The position numbers and the translations under genes are program-made. A stretch of DNA of 64,000 nt from Sulfoacidibacillus thermotolerans. GTDB taxonomy: Bacteria; Bacillota; Bacilli; Alicyclobacillales; SLC66. The notes under the pieces are model-generated. The model was given only the letters and a program-made list of their open reading frames with translations, had not been told where the DNA came from and did not search any database. The stretch spans positions 62,001-126,000 of the forward strand of contig NZ_MPDK01000004.1 of NCBI RefSeq assembly GCF_003144315.1. Direction: 5' to 3'. Of the stretch, positions 37,662-46,414 are shown piece after piece (positions within the stretch are counted from its first letter, which is position 1; each line of letters starts with the position of its first letter).

Positions 37662-38792
37662 TTGGTACAAACCATTACAGCAAAAGAGTTACACGATAAA
37701 ATGAACCAGGGAGAAACGGTCATTTTAGACGTGCGTGCTTCAGCAGCTTATCTAGAATGGCATATCGACCATAAAAATGCGCGTCTACTTAATATTCAAA
37801 CCTCCAAGCTAAAAGCAAACGGACCAGAAGCGTATCCAGAAATACCGCGCGATAAAGAAATCGTATGCGTATGTGCACAAGGCAATGCCAGTCAGGAAGC
37901 GGCTCAAATTCTAAATGACCACGGGTATCAAGCGGTCAGTCTTGATGATGGAATGAGTGCATGGAGTGAGTTTTACTATCCAGTCACAGTCGTTAAATCA
38001 GATGATCTTGAATTGATTCAAGTTGTTCGTCCAGCGAAAGGCTGCTTGTCTTATGTACTGATTTCTGGTGATGAAGCACTTGTCGTTGACCCTGCACGCC
38101 ATGTGGAAGTGTATGATCAGATTGCAAAAGATCACGGTGTGCAAATTCAGCATATTCTCGATACGCATTGTCATGCCGATCACATCTCTGGTGGGCCGGC
38201 GCTTGCGAAACAAGTGGATGCAAAATATTGGGTGGCGCCAAGTGAAATGGAAGGTGGCAAGATTTCATTCGATCCCCTAGAAGACGGGTTGCGTTTCTCA
38301 TTTGGCACTTCAAAACTTGAGGTGTTAGCCATTCCTACTCCTGGTCATACACCTGGAAGTACTTCGTTTTTTGTCAATGACAAGTTTTTGCTCTCTGGCG
38401 ACACGGTGTTCGTGAGTGGTCTTGGTCGTCCGGACCTTGGTGGAAAGGCTGAAGAATGGGCTGCGATGCTTTATGAGACGGTAAATACAAAGTTAAATAA
38501 GATTGAGGATGATGTACTCATTCTTCCAGCTCACTTTTCTGGATCGGATGAAATCACCGAAAGTGGGTATGTGGGAGCTCAGTTTGAGGCGATTCGCTCG
38601 ACAAATCACTTGTTGCAAGGTGTATCAGAAGAAGAATTTACAGATGCTGTCGCAAGTAAAGTGGGTCTTACCCCGCCGAACTATACGACGATTGTCAGTA
38701 TCAACCGCGGGTTAGAAGCTCCCTCTGAAGAAGAGGCAACCGAGCTTGAGATTGGCCCGAATCGCTGTGCAGTCAAACATTTGGTTGGCTAG
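37662..38792 (+). CDS. rhodanese-persulfide dioxygenase fusion (CstB-like)
   Basis: About 376 residues. An N-terminal rhodanese domain (catalytic Cys in VCVCAQGNAS) precedes a metallo-beta-lactamase-fold domain with the iron ligands THCHADH and later PGHTPGS, LSGDTVF and PAHFSG, as in ETHE1-type persulfide dioxygenases. It should oxidise persulfide sulfur to sulfite and/or form thiosulfate. In CstB the rhodanese part is C-terminal, so the order here is reversed. TTG at 37662 is preferred: AAAGGAG lies nine bases upstream. Upstream are a CstR-like operator and the recurrent palindrome. Confidence 0.88.
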   Translation: MVQTITAKELHDKMNQGETVILDVRASAAYLEWHIDHKNARLLNIQTSKLKANGPEAYPEIPRDKEIVCVCAQGNASQEAAQILNDHGYQAVSLDDGMSAWSEFYYPVTVVKSDDLELIQVVRPAKGCLSYVLISGDEALVVDPARHVEVYDQIAKDHGVQIQHILDTHCHADHISGGPALAKQVDAKYWVAPSEMEGGKISFDPLEDGLRFSFGTSKLEVLAIPTPGHTPGSTSFFVNDKFLLSGDTVFVSGLGRPDLGGKAEEWAAMLYETVNTKLNKIEDDVLILPAHFSGSDEITESGYVGAQFEAIRSTNHLLQGVSEEEFTDAVASKVGLTPPNYTTIVSINRGLEAPSEEEATELEIGPNRCAVKHLVG

Positions 38793-38818
38793 TTGATTTT
38801 TCGCGAGCTTATCTTTTC

Positions 38819-38866
38819 AGCGCATTCTCGTTCGTAATTTAAAACGAGAATGCGCTTGTTTTATTT
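38819..38866 (+). terminator. rho-independent terminator after the persulfide dioxygenase gene
   Basis: Perfect 14-bp stem AGCGCATTCTCGTT / AACGAGAATGCGCT followed by TGTTTTATTTTT. Confidence 0.93.
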
Positions 38867-38909
38867 TTGTAACGATTACGCTCCTTCCATGGATTGTATT
38901 CCTATTTAT

Positions 38910-38939
38910 TTGCTTTATACTTATATTGTAATCTATTAT
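38910..38939 (+). promoter_or_regulatory. sigma-A promoter of sqr
   Basis: TTGCTT, 18-bp spacer, TATTAT. A small palindrome GTAA-CGA-TTAC lies upstream, just after the terminator (around 38869-38879). Confidence 0.5.
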
Positions 38940-38974
38940 TTGGCTTTGTGATCCATATAAAGGAGGCTTTTATT

Positions 38975-40192
38975 TTGCATAAATTAGTTATTCTAGGTGG
39001 TGGATTCGGGGGATTAACTGTATTTCATCACGTGGCAAAGTGGGCGCGTGAATATCAAGTGGAAATTACAGTGATCGATGAGCGAGAGACTTTTTTAGTC
39101 AAGCCTTCTTTGCCAGAAGTCTCTCTGGGAGAAAAGTCTGTGCGTGAGATTACCTTTCCTTTGCGGCAAGTTGTAGAATCTTATGGCACATTTATTCGTA
39201 ATCGCGTCAATCGCATTGATCCTGTTGCACAAAAAGTTTATTTAGAAGAAGGTGTGGCCGTTTCGTATGACTTTTTAGTCATCGCACTTGGGGCTAAAAA
39301 GCATTTTGGTGAGATTCCTGGATTCGCGGACTATGGACATTCGATGTGTACGGACGTTTTAGCACCGCGTCTAGCGAAAGCGATTGAGCAATTCGATAAA
39401 GGCAACATTGTCATTGGTTCGATGCAAGTTAAACAGGCTACGCGTCTTCCTGAAGTTCCTTATCTCAAGGCAGCATGTGAAGGTCCAGTTGGAGAAGTGG
39501 CTTTTATGATTGATGTGGCATTGCGCAAGAGGGGAAAACGCGATGACGCTCGCGTGGTGTGTTTTAGTCCATCGCCGATTTTCTTTGAAGATGTAGGAGA
39601 TAAGGTGCATGAGGCGTTTGGCGATCTCGCGCAGAAGCATCAAGTCGAAGTAATTACGGATAAAATCGTTAGGAAAATCGAACGAGATTATGTTGAATTT
39701 GATGACGGCAGTACACTTGAATCTGCGCTGACCATTATGATTCCGGCGTACTATGGTCCAGATGCTGTGGCGAATTCAGGATTGGGCGATGAAGCTGGAT
39801 TTGCGCCTACAAATGAACAATTTCAACATCTCGATTATGCGAACATCTATGCGATCGGCGATGGGGCGTCGCGCACGGTTCCAAAATTAGGACACTTAGC
39901 TGTGGAGCAAGGAAATGTTGTAGCAAGTCATTTAAAGCAGACGCTCACCGGTCGTGGAGAAGTTCTTCCGTATGAGCCGGAAGTATTTTGTATTATGAAT
40001 ATGGGGAATCGCAAAGCAATGTTGATTCGCTCGAACACTCTATACGGTGGACAAAGGGATTTTGCCTATTATGGACAAGTCTCGAGTTTAATGAAATCAT
40101 CCTTTGATGAATATATGTTGCGCTTTAAAGGAAAAATGCCCCCAGATATGTTACAGCGTCTTTTGAATGTCTATCTTGGACGTTTAGAATAG
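38975..40192 (+). CDS. sqr: sulfide:quinone oxidoreductase
   Basis: About 405 residues. FAD-binding Rossmann start VILGGGFGGLTVFHHV, second motif YDFLVIALGAK, and C-terminal AIGDGASRTVPKLGHLAVEQG. Cys125, Cys168 and Cys339 fall where SQR has its three functional cysteines, which separates it from NDH-2 NADH dehydrogenases. A C-terminal amphipathic part (DEYMLRFKGKMPPDMLQRLL) suits membrane association. Oxidises sulfide to sulfane sulfur and feeds quinone, hence the bd oxidase. TTG start after AAAGGAGG; own promoter. Confidence 0.87.
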   Translation: MHKLVILGGGFGGLTVFHHVAKWAREYQVEITVIDERETFLVKPSLPEVSLGEKSVREITFPLRQVVESYGTFIRNRVNRIDPVAQKVYLEEGVAVSYDFLVIALGAKKHFGEIPGFADYGHSMCTDVLAPRLAKAIEQFDKGNIVIGSMQVKQATRLPEVPYLKAACEGPVGEVAFMIDVALRKRGKRDDARVVCFSPSPIFFEDVGDKVHEAFGDLAQKHQVEVITDKIVRKIERDYVEFDDGSTLESALTIMIPAYYGPDAVANSGLGDEAGFAPTNEQFQHLDYANIYAIGDGASRTVPKLGHLAVEQGNVVASHLKQTLTGRGEVLPYEPEVFCIMNMGNRKAMLIRSNTLYGGQRDFAYYGQVSSLMKSSFDEYMLRFKGKMPPDMLQRLLNVYLGRLE

Positions 40193-40203
40193 AGCGTGTT
40201 ACA

Positions 40204-40268
40204 AACACCACACCTAACGAACTTCAAGCTGTTGCTTGTGACGTTCTTGAGGTGTGGTGTTGCTTTTG
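40204..40268 (+). terminator. terminator after sqr
   Basis: Twelve-bp stem AACACCACACCT / AGGTGTGGTGTT with a 34-base loop that can pair further, followed by GCTTTTG. Confidence 0.75.
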
Positions 40269-40299
40269 TCTACAAGAAAACTCCCGTGATCGGTAGTAC

Positions 40300-40315
40300 T
40301 AGTTCGTTTGAACTA
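40300..40315 (+). promoter_or_regulatory. recurrent palindrome, copy upstream of cheY
   Basis: TAGTTC-GTTT-GAACTA, a perfect palindrome (eight bp per arm when extended to ACTAGTTC/GAACTAGT, 40298-40317). It lies about 130 bp before cheY in a gap that holds no gene. One half-site base differs from copy 1 (C to T, compensated on the other side). Confidence 0.5.
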
Positions 40316-40447
40316 GTCTAAAGTGAGCTTCACTACATCATTTAGTCTGGTTTATATCTACCTTAAGTTGCTAAAATAGTGTACAAAGAGAGTAGCATTT
40401 TACATGTTACTTCGTTTGATTTGAATTCGGGAGAGGGGTTTCTACAT

Positions 40448-40810
40448 ATGGCAAATATTCTCGTGGTGGACGATGCTGCGTTCATGCGCATGATGGTTAA
40501 AACAATGGTTGAACGGGCTGGACATCATGTGATTGCCGAGGCACAAAATGGGCAGGAGGCAGTAGCGCTCTACCATCAACACAAACCAGACTTAGTGACA
40601 ATGGATATCACGATGCCTGAGATGGATGGGATAGAGGCAGTAAAGCAGATTAAAAGTCAAGATGCCCACGCTAAGGTGATCATGTGTTCGGCCATGGGGC
40701 AGCAGCAAATGGTTATTGAAGCCATTCAAAGTGGGGCGAGTGATTTTGTGGTTAAGCCGTTTCAGGAACCGCGATTACTGGAAGCCATTCAAAAGGTGTT
40801 GGCAAAATGA
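40448..40810 (+). CDS. cheY: CheY, chemotaxis response regulator
   Basis: A 120-residue single receiver domain: acidic pair VVDDAAFMR, phospho-acceptor Asp54 in VTMDITMPEMDG, Thr/Ser site CSAMGQQ and Lys in FVVKPFQ. Phosphorylated by CheA, it signals to the motility motor. ATG at 40448 follows GGGAGAGGGG. ATGA overlap with cheA. Confidence 0.93.
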   Translation: MANILVVDDAAFMRMMVKTMVERAGHHVIAEAQNGQEAVALYHQHKPDLVTMDITMPEMDGIEAVKQIKSQDAHAKVIMCSAMGQQQMVIEAIQSGASDFVVKPFQEPRLLEAIQKVLAK

Positions 40811-43131
40811 ATGAATATTTGACGATGTTTATCGACGAAACGCGGGAGCATCTGCAAGCGTGGTCAGATGGCATGCTGACGCTTGAGAAACACGCGGACG
40901 CAGAGACGATCGCGACAATTTTTCGCGCGGCACATACGATTAAAGGCATGGCCATGACGATGGGTTTTACGCGCATGGGCGAGGTGACGCACAAGGCGGA
41001 AAACCTGCTGGACGAAGTGCGCCAAGGCAAGCGGGTTGTGGATTCTGAGCTTGTTGACACGCTGTTTCACAGCCTTGATGTGTTAGAAAGTTTGTTGGCC
41101 GACGTAGAAGAAACAGCGCAGGAGCGCGAAGAGATCGCGCTTGCAGCAGCAGGGACACAGGCAAAAGAGCAAGTGCAAGCGGCGCTTGTGGAACAAGCGG
41201 CAGGGGCTGTTGCGCTTGCGGAGCAGCCAGCGTCTGCTCCGGCAGATGCGGCGGGGACGAACGAGATTGTGCGCAGTGTCGCGCATCGGGCGATGGAACA
41301 AGGGCGGCGCGTCTATGAACTGCGCATTGGGTTTGCACCAGAGTGCGTGATGCCGATGGCGCGGTTTGCGCAACTGTTGCAGCGCGTGGACCAAAATGAG
41401 CTATTGATGACCATTCCAGATGCAGCTGTGCTCGAACAGGGGGACTACACGGGGGAGATCGTGCTAGTACTAGCGACGCTTGAGGATGTCGAAGCGCTGT
41501 TAGGACGCGTGACAGACATCTCAGAACTTGAGATAGAGACGGTGCGCGAGTGGCGGATGAGTGAAGCAGGGGCGGCAGAGCCGTCGCAAAATCTACTGCC
41601 AAGCACGCGGATTACCGAAGATGATCATGTAGTGAAAGTCGTGCAAGCAGCGCTCAAACAAGGGAAGCGCGTCTATGAAGTGGGTGTGCGGCTACATGTT
41701 GACACGGTGCTAAAGAGTGCGCGCATGTACATGGTGTTTGAGGCCGTGGGTGGACAGGATCAGTTGTTATATACGCGACCTGGGATGCGGGAGATCGAAG
41801 ATGAGGCATTTTCACGCGACGTGCTGTTTGTCATGTGGAGTACGGAGGAAGTGGGGGCGATCAAGCGGGCGGTCGAAGGAGTAGCAGACATCGAACTCGT
41901 GCAGTTGCGGGAGTGGACAGAAACTGACGGATCAGCGCAGGCGGGGCCGAACTTAGTACAGGGGAATGCGCGCTCGCAAAAAGGGGAAGCGAAGGCGAAA
42001 AAGGCGAGTGCGACAGTGCGCGTGGATGTGGACAAGCTGGATTTGCTGATGAACTTGTTCTCGGAGATCGCAATTGATAAGACGCGATTTGAGAGTTTGG
42101 CGGCGGAATTTGGGGATGCACGACTCGTAGAGACCGTTGCGCATATGAGTCGAGCGACCAATGACTTGCAAGAGTTGATTATGTCAATTCGGATGATTCC
42201 TGTAGGGAGTGTGTTTCAACGCTTTCCGCGGATGGTGCGAGACACTGCGCGCAGCTTGGGCAAAGCGATCGAATTTACGATGAGTGGAGAAGAGACGGAA
42301 CTCGATCGGATGGTTGTGGAGGAGTTGGCGGATCCGCTGATGCATTTGTTGCGAAATTCGCTGGATCACGGGATTGAAGCGGGCAAAGACAGGCGTCAGC
42401 GCGGGAAAGAGGAGACGGGGCAAATCGCGCTGCGTGCGTATCCGGTAGGGAATCGCGTGGTCATCGAAGTCGAGGATGATGGAGGAGGGATCGACCGGGC
42501 GCGCGTGCTACGGAAAGCGGTGGAGCGCGGGCTTGTGAGTGCGAGTGAGAGCGAAGGACTCTCCGATGCAGAAGTGTATCGGTTGCTGTTTGCGTCGGGG
42601 TTTTCGACAGCAGATACAGTAACTGATTTATCGGGGCGCGGCGTTGGGTTGGATGTGGTCAAGTCAAAGATTGAGTCGTTGTCAGGGCGAGTGGAGGTAG
42701 AGAGCCAAGAGGGGCAAGGGACGAAGTTTACGATCACATTGCCAGTGACGCTGGCGTTGCTACAGAGCATTATGGTGCGCATAGACGAACATCCGTTTGC
42801 AGTGCCGCTGGCAGCGATCGAGGAGATTCAAGAGGAGCCAGAGAGCAGGCGACTTGGGGAGCAAGAAGTGGTTGTGTGGCGGGGGCAAGTGACGCCGCTT
42901 GTGCGCGCGCGGACGACCTTTGGATTAGGAGTTGCCAAGGAGCGCGGGCATGTATTGTACGTGATGCGTGGGCGTGAGCACATGGGACTGGTGGTCGATG
43001 ATGTTGTCGCGCAGCAAGAGGTGGTGTTAAAGCCGTTGCCAAAAGCGGTGAAAGATGTGGCGTACTTCGCTGGGGCGACGATCCTCGGGGATGGACAAGT
43101 GGCCCTCGTACTTGATCCTGGGGCTTTCTAA
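40807..43131 (+). CDS. cheA: CheA, chemotaxis histidine kinase with two P2-like domains
   Basis: A 774-residue kinase. HPt domain with phospho-acceptor His43 (AAHTIKGMAM); two tandem P2-type CheY-binding domains at about 151-250 and 270-372, the second closer to the consensus (RVYEVGVRLHVDTVLKSARMYMVF); P3 dimerisation; catalytic P4 (LLRNSLDHGIE, DDGGGID, GRGVGLDVVKSKIE, GQGTKFTITLP); and C-terminal CheW-like P5. Most CheA proteins have one P2. It is visibly more G-rich than the following receptor and cheW genes. Translationally coupled to cheY. Confidence 0.94.
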   Translation: MNEYLTMFIDETREHLQAWSDGMLTLEKHADAETIATIFRAAHTIKGMAMTMGFTRMGEVTHKAENLLDEVRQGKRVVDSELVDTLFHSLDVLESLLADVEETAQEREEIALAAAGTQAKEQVQAALVEQAAGAVALAEQPASAPADAAGTNEIVRSVAHRAMEQGRRVYELRIGFAPECVMPMARFAQLLQRVDQNELLMTIPDAAVLEQGDYTGEIVLVLATLEDVEALLGRVTDISELEIETVREWRMSEAGAAEPSQNLLPSTRITEDDHVVKVVQAALKQGKRVYEVGVRLHVDTVLKSARMYMVFEAVGGQDQLLYTRPGMREIEDEAFSRDVLFVMWSTEEVGAIKRAVEGVADIELVQLREWTETDGSAQAGPNLVQGNARSQKGEAKAKKASATVRVDVDKLDLLMNLFSEIAIDKTRFESLAAEFGDARLVETVAHMSRATNDLQELIMSIRMIPVGSVFQRFPRMVRDTARSLGKAIEFTMSGEETELDRMVVEELADPLMHLLRNSLDHGIEAGKDRRQRGKEETGQIALRAYPVGNRVVIEVEDDGGGIDRARVLRKAVERGLVSASESEGLSDAEVYRLLFASGFSTADTVTDLSGRGVGLDVVKSKIESLSGRVEVESQEGQGTKFTITLPVTLALLQSIMVRIDEHPFAVPLAAIEEIQEEPESRRLGEQEVVVWRGQVTPLVRARTTFGLGVAKERGHVLYVMRGREHMGLVVDDVVAQQEVVLKPLPKAVKDVAYFAGATILGDGQVALVLDPGAF

Positions 43132-43201
43132 TCGTGTAATTCCCTAGAGTACAAGAAAACGGATACGTAATAGATAAGAGAGTCTGAAGGAGCGAGAACA
43201 C

Positions 43202-44038
43202 GTGGAGATAGTAGAAGCAGTGGTTGCAACGGCAGATGTTTATTTTGAAACTTTAAGAAGGTTTGGTAACTTTTATTTCGCTGCGTGTGATTTAGAAAAA
43301 ATTGTTGCGGCAAAATGGACGGAGGCATTTGACCTCAATGTGCGAGTTGGTGATCCATTAAATCCTAAATGGTTAATCGCTCAAGCTGCTCATACAGGGA
43401 AGGTACAGGAAACAGTAGTAGATCGCGAGCATACGACATTAAATCACTCTTATATGGGTAAGGCGATCCCACTTTTTATGGATGGAACATGTGTAGGTGC
43501 ATTAGGATTCTATCTTTCCACAGATCGTTTAGATAAGCAGAATCATTTTGTATCTGAAGTACACGAACTTGTTCAATCACTTCAAAGCATTAGCGATACG
43601 TTTATGGATACTGCTCAACACGTACATGCGATTCAGGAACAGATCAATGAGGAAATGGGTGACTTTGTAAATCGTTTTTCGAATATGCAAGAGGCGAGTA
43701 AGACGATTCAAAATATCGCTGCACAGACGAATCTGCTCGGGTTAAACGCAGCGATCGAAGCAGCGCGTGCTGGAGAACACGGGAGAGGGTTTTCTGTAGT
43801 CGCTGATGAAGTACGTAAGTTATCGAATGATTCAAAGACGTTTGCCAGTGAAATTCATACCGCGATACAAACATTGACCGATTCGGTTCGCTTATTGCAA
43901 AAGAAGGCAGAATCGATTTATCAAGTAGGTGAGGAACAAACAGCAAGTGCGAGTGAAATTCGAGATTTAGCGTTGAAAGTTGAAACAATGGCAGGAGAGT
44001 TGAAAGATTTATTTCTATCTGATGAAGTGATCGGATAG
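43202..44038 (+). CDS. soluble methyl-accepting chemotaxis receptor-like protein
   Basis: A 278-residue protein without membrane helices. Residues 1-115 are a PAS/GAF-like sensor domain of unknown ligand; residues 125-270 form the receptor coiled coil with the conserved hairpin tip ([33 protein letters not shown]). It should sit with CheA and CheW in a cytoplasmic array. GTG start after GAAGGAG. The set has no CheR, CheB, CheC or CheD, so adaptation genes must be elsewhere or absent. Confidence 0.88.
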   Translation: MEIVEAVVATADVYFETLRRFGNFYFAACDLEKIVAAKWTEAFDLNVRVGDPLNPKWLIAQAAHTGKVQETVVDREHTTLNHSYMGKAIPLFMDGTCVGALGFYLSTDRLDKQNHFVSEVHELVQSLQSISDTFMDTAQHVHAIQEQINEEMGDFVNRFSNMQEASKTIQNIAAQTNLLGLNAAIEAARAGEHGRGFSVVADEVRKLSNDSKTFASEIHTAIQTLTDSVRLLQKKAESIYQVGEEQTASASEIRDLALKVETMAGELKDLFLSDEVIG

Positions 44039-44076
44039 GGGAATACATAAGACTGCTTAAAAAGGGGGGGAGTTCA

Positions 44077-44433
44077 ATGAAATTTGTTGTTTATCGCTTA
44101 GCAGATACTCAATATGCAACGCCTGTCGAACAGATTGAATCAATTGAACGGCTGCTTCCTATTCGCCCTGTTCCAGGATCTGAGAATTTCGAGTTAGGTG
44201 TGGCTAATTTACGTGGAACTGTGATTTCAGTTCAAGATTTGCGCAAAAAATTAGGAGTAGAGGCTGCAGAGCCTGATCAAGAAGCCCGTCTTTTAATCGC
44301 TCAAGGAATTGGATATCTCGTTGATGCAGCGCTTGATGTAATCGATGTTGACGATTCACAGTGGGAACGAGTAGCTGGAGGACGAGTCTGGAATCGGGGA
44401 GATACACTCGTTTTAGAGTATAGCCTTGTTTAA
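44077..44433 (+). CDS. cheW: CheW-like coupling protein (short)
   Basis: A 118-residue single CheW domain (YRLADTQYATPVEQIESI, NLRGTVISVQDLRKKLG). Shorter than typical CheW (about 150) because N- and C-terminal extensions are missing. Links the receptor to CheA. RBS GGGGGGGAG. Followed by a strong terminator that ends the cluster. Confidence 0.85.
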   Translation: MKFVVYRLADTQYATPVEQIESIERLLPIRPVPGSENFELGVANLRGTVISVQDLRKKLGVEAAEPDQEARLLIAQGIGYLVDAALDVIDVDDSQWERVAGGRVWNRGDTLVLEYSLV

Positions 44434-44452
44434 AGGGAGAGAACAAAGAAGA

Positions 44453-44494
44453 AAGCAGTGCGCAAACAGCAGATCAGTTTGCGCACTGCTTTTT
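44453..44494 (+). terminator. strong terminator of the chemotaxis cluster (possibly bidirectional)
   Basis: Perfect 15-bp stem AAGCAGTGCGCAAAC / GTTTGCGCACTGCTT, nine-base loop, then TTTA. It also lies just downstream of the convergent sugar-transport operon. Confidence 0.93.
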
Positions 44495-44524
44495 AAGTAT
44501 CGATTGATAAGAGTTTGTAGGAGA

Positions 44525-45358
44525 TCATCCTTTTACAGATCCCGCTAGAAGGCCTCTTACAAAGTACTTTCCTAGAAAAATGTATACAATCAATGTCGGA
44601 AGTGATGCGAGTAGAGCACTTGCCATTTGAACGTTCCACTGTACAGTCTGACTTCCTGCAATATTGACTAGTGCGACTGTGACTGGTTGGTTAGGTGGGT
44701 TTGTCAAAGAAACTGCAAATAGGAAATTATTCCAAACTTGAGTAAACTGCCAAATGCCCGTGACGACAAAACCAGGGATTGAAAGTGGTAAAATAATGTG
44801 ACGAAAAATCCCCCAATATCCGACCCCGTCAATTTTTCCGGATTCAATAATTTCCATAGGAATCGCCGAATAAAAATTCTTGAAAATTAAAGTAGTAATT
44901 GGAATTCCATAAATGCTGTGTACAAGGATGAGACCAGCAATCGTATTGTACAATCCAATCGAATCGAGTACGCGCAATAATGGAATCAACACACTTTGGT
45001 AGGGGATAAACATACCAAAAAGAATAATGAAGAAAACGACATTGGAACCTCTAAACTTCCATTTTGATAGTGCATAGCCATTTAGTGAACCGATTAGTGA
45101 TGAGATGATGGTTGCAGGAATGGCTAATTCAATACTGTTTCCAAAGTTTGGACCTAATTGATTCCAAGCGGATTGAATACTTGCAAAGCTTGGATGAACA
45201 GGAAGTGACCACATGTGTGACAGGCTGATGGCTGCGTTATCTTTTAGACTAGTGATGACAACGACATAAATGGGGACAAGGTAAAGCAATGCCAGCACAA
45301 CCAACAACAAGTACAACAGGGTCCGGTTGATCCTCCGCAGTACGAGGCGCAATTCCAT
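44525..45358 (-). CDS. sugar ABC transporter permease, MalG type (CUT1)
   Basis: A 277-residue, six-helix permease with the EAA loop ESGKIDGVGYWGIFRHIILP. Forms the channel with the upstream permease. Last gene of the operon; overlaps the preceding stop. No ATPase gene follows, so a shared MsmX/UgpC-type ATPase encoded elsewhere must energise it. Confidence 0.93.
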   Translation of the reverse strand: MELRLVLRRINRTLLYLLLVVLALLYLVPIYVVVITSLKDNAAISLSHMWSLPVHPSFASIQSAWNQLGPNFGNSIELAIPATIISSLIGSLNGYALSKWKFRGSNVVFFIILFGMFIPYQSVLIPLLRVLDSIGLYNTIAGLILVHSIYGIPITTLIFKNFYSAIPMEIIESGKIDGVGYWGIFRHIILPLSIPGFVVTGIWQFTQVWNNFLFAVSLTNPPNQPVTVALVNIAGSQTVQWNVQMASALLASLPTLIVYIFLGKYFVRGLLAGSVKG

Positions 45359-46338
45359 TATTCGTCTTCCCCCTGCTTCAACGTCGAAATGAGATACGGA
45401 ACGATAAAGGCTGCCATAATAAGAAGGAGAACGACAGAGATTGCAGCCCCTTGGGCAAATTGGTTACCTTGGAAGGTGGTTTGAAACATATTCATACTCG
45501 GCATATCGGTGACAAATTCCTGCCCAGGACCCGTCATTGCGTAAATGAGTCCAAATACTTTCAATGACGCAGCTGTTAAAATAATGATCACAGTTGTTGT
45601 CGTCGCGCGCAGCTGCGGTAAAATAATCGACCAAAAAATGCGCCACGATCCTGCTCCATCAATGCGTGCAGCTTCCTTAATATCGTCTGATATTCCTCGT
45701 AATCCAGCCAAATAAACAGCCATTGCAAAACCTGACATCTGCCAAACAGCCGCGATTAAAACGGCAAGTAAGGCGAGTGGAATGCCAATTTGAATTTGTC
45801 CTACAGTAATGTTTGGAACGATCGTCGTACTTAAAAACCAAGAGGGAAGATGCTTCCATCCCATCGCTTTTAGTACAAGATTAACACCGGTTTCGGGGTT
45901 GAGTATCCACGACCAAATGACCCCTGTGACAACAAAGGAAACTGCCATTGGAAAGATAAAAATACTCCGAAAAAGACTTTCCGCCTTAACCTTTTGATCA
46001 ATTAGGATTGCTAAAAACAATCCAATAACTATACAAGAGATGATAAACAAAATGGTAAATACAACAATATTACGCAAATCCGACTGAAAGCGAAATGTTT
46101 CAAAAACTAAAAAATAATTTTTTAGCCCTGCAAACGAGAAATCTGGTATAAAGCTATTCCAGTTTGTGAGTGAGACGTATCCAGTCCAAAAAATAAAACC
46201 ATAGACAAATACACCAAGTAAAATAATGGATGGTGCAAGCGTTGTAATTGAAAAAAAGTGATCCCACGAAATCTTGGAATGTTTTCTCAATTTTGTTGTG
46301 CGCTGTGTCTGCTTGAGTGGTACGGTTTCGCTTTTCAT
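45358..46338 (-). CDS. sugar ABC transporter permease, MalF type (CUT1)
   Basis: A 326-residue permease; six helices and the EAA loop EAARIDGAGSWRIFWSIILPQL. The basic N-terminus precedes the first helix. Separated from the binding-protein gene by a 137-bp spacer holding two hairpins. Confidence 0.93.
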   Translation of the reverse strand: MKSETVPLKQTQRTTKLRKHSKISWDHFFSITTLAPSIILLGVFVYGFIFWTGYVSLTNWNSFIPDFSFAGLKNYFLVFETFRFQSDLRNIVVFTILFIISCIVIGLFLAILIDQKVKAESLFRSIFIFPMAVSFVVTGVIWSWILNPETGVNLVLKAMGWKHLPSWFLSTTIVPNITVGQIQIGIPLALLAVLIAAVWQMSGFAMAVYLAGLRGISDDIKEAARIDGAGSWRIFWSIILPQLRATTTTVIIILTAASLKVFGLIYAMTGPGQEFVTDMPSMNMFQTTFQGNQFAQGAAISVVLLLIMAAFIVPYLISTLKQGEDE

Positions 46339-46414
46339 TCATGTCCTCCTATGCCTCTGCGTCCGCCCCGTGCATCCGACATTCTCGGATGTAGAACAAC
46401 GATAGCAAGAAGAG

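Noticed and set aside
40967-43201. Long open frames on the strand opposite cheA
   Set aside because: They follow from the high G content and codon bias of cheA, have no ribosome binding sites, and their predicted proteins are low-complexity Arg/Pro/Ser-rich.
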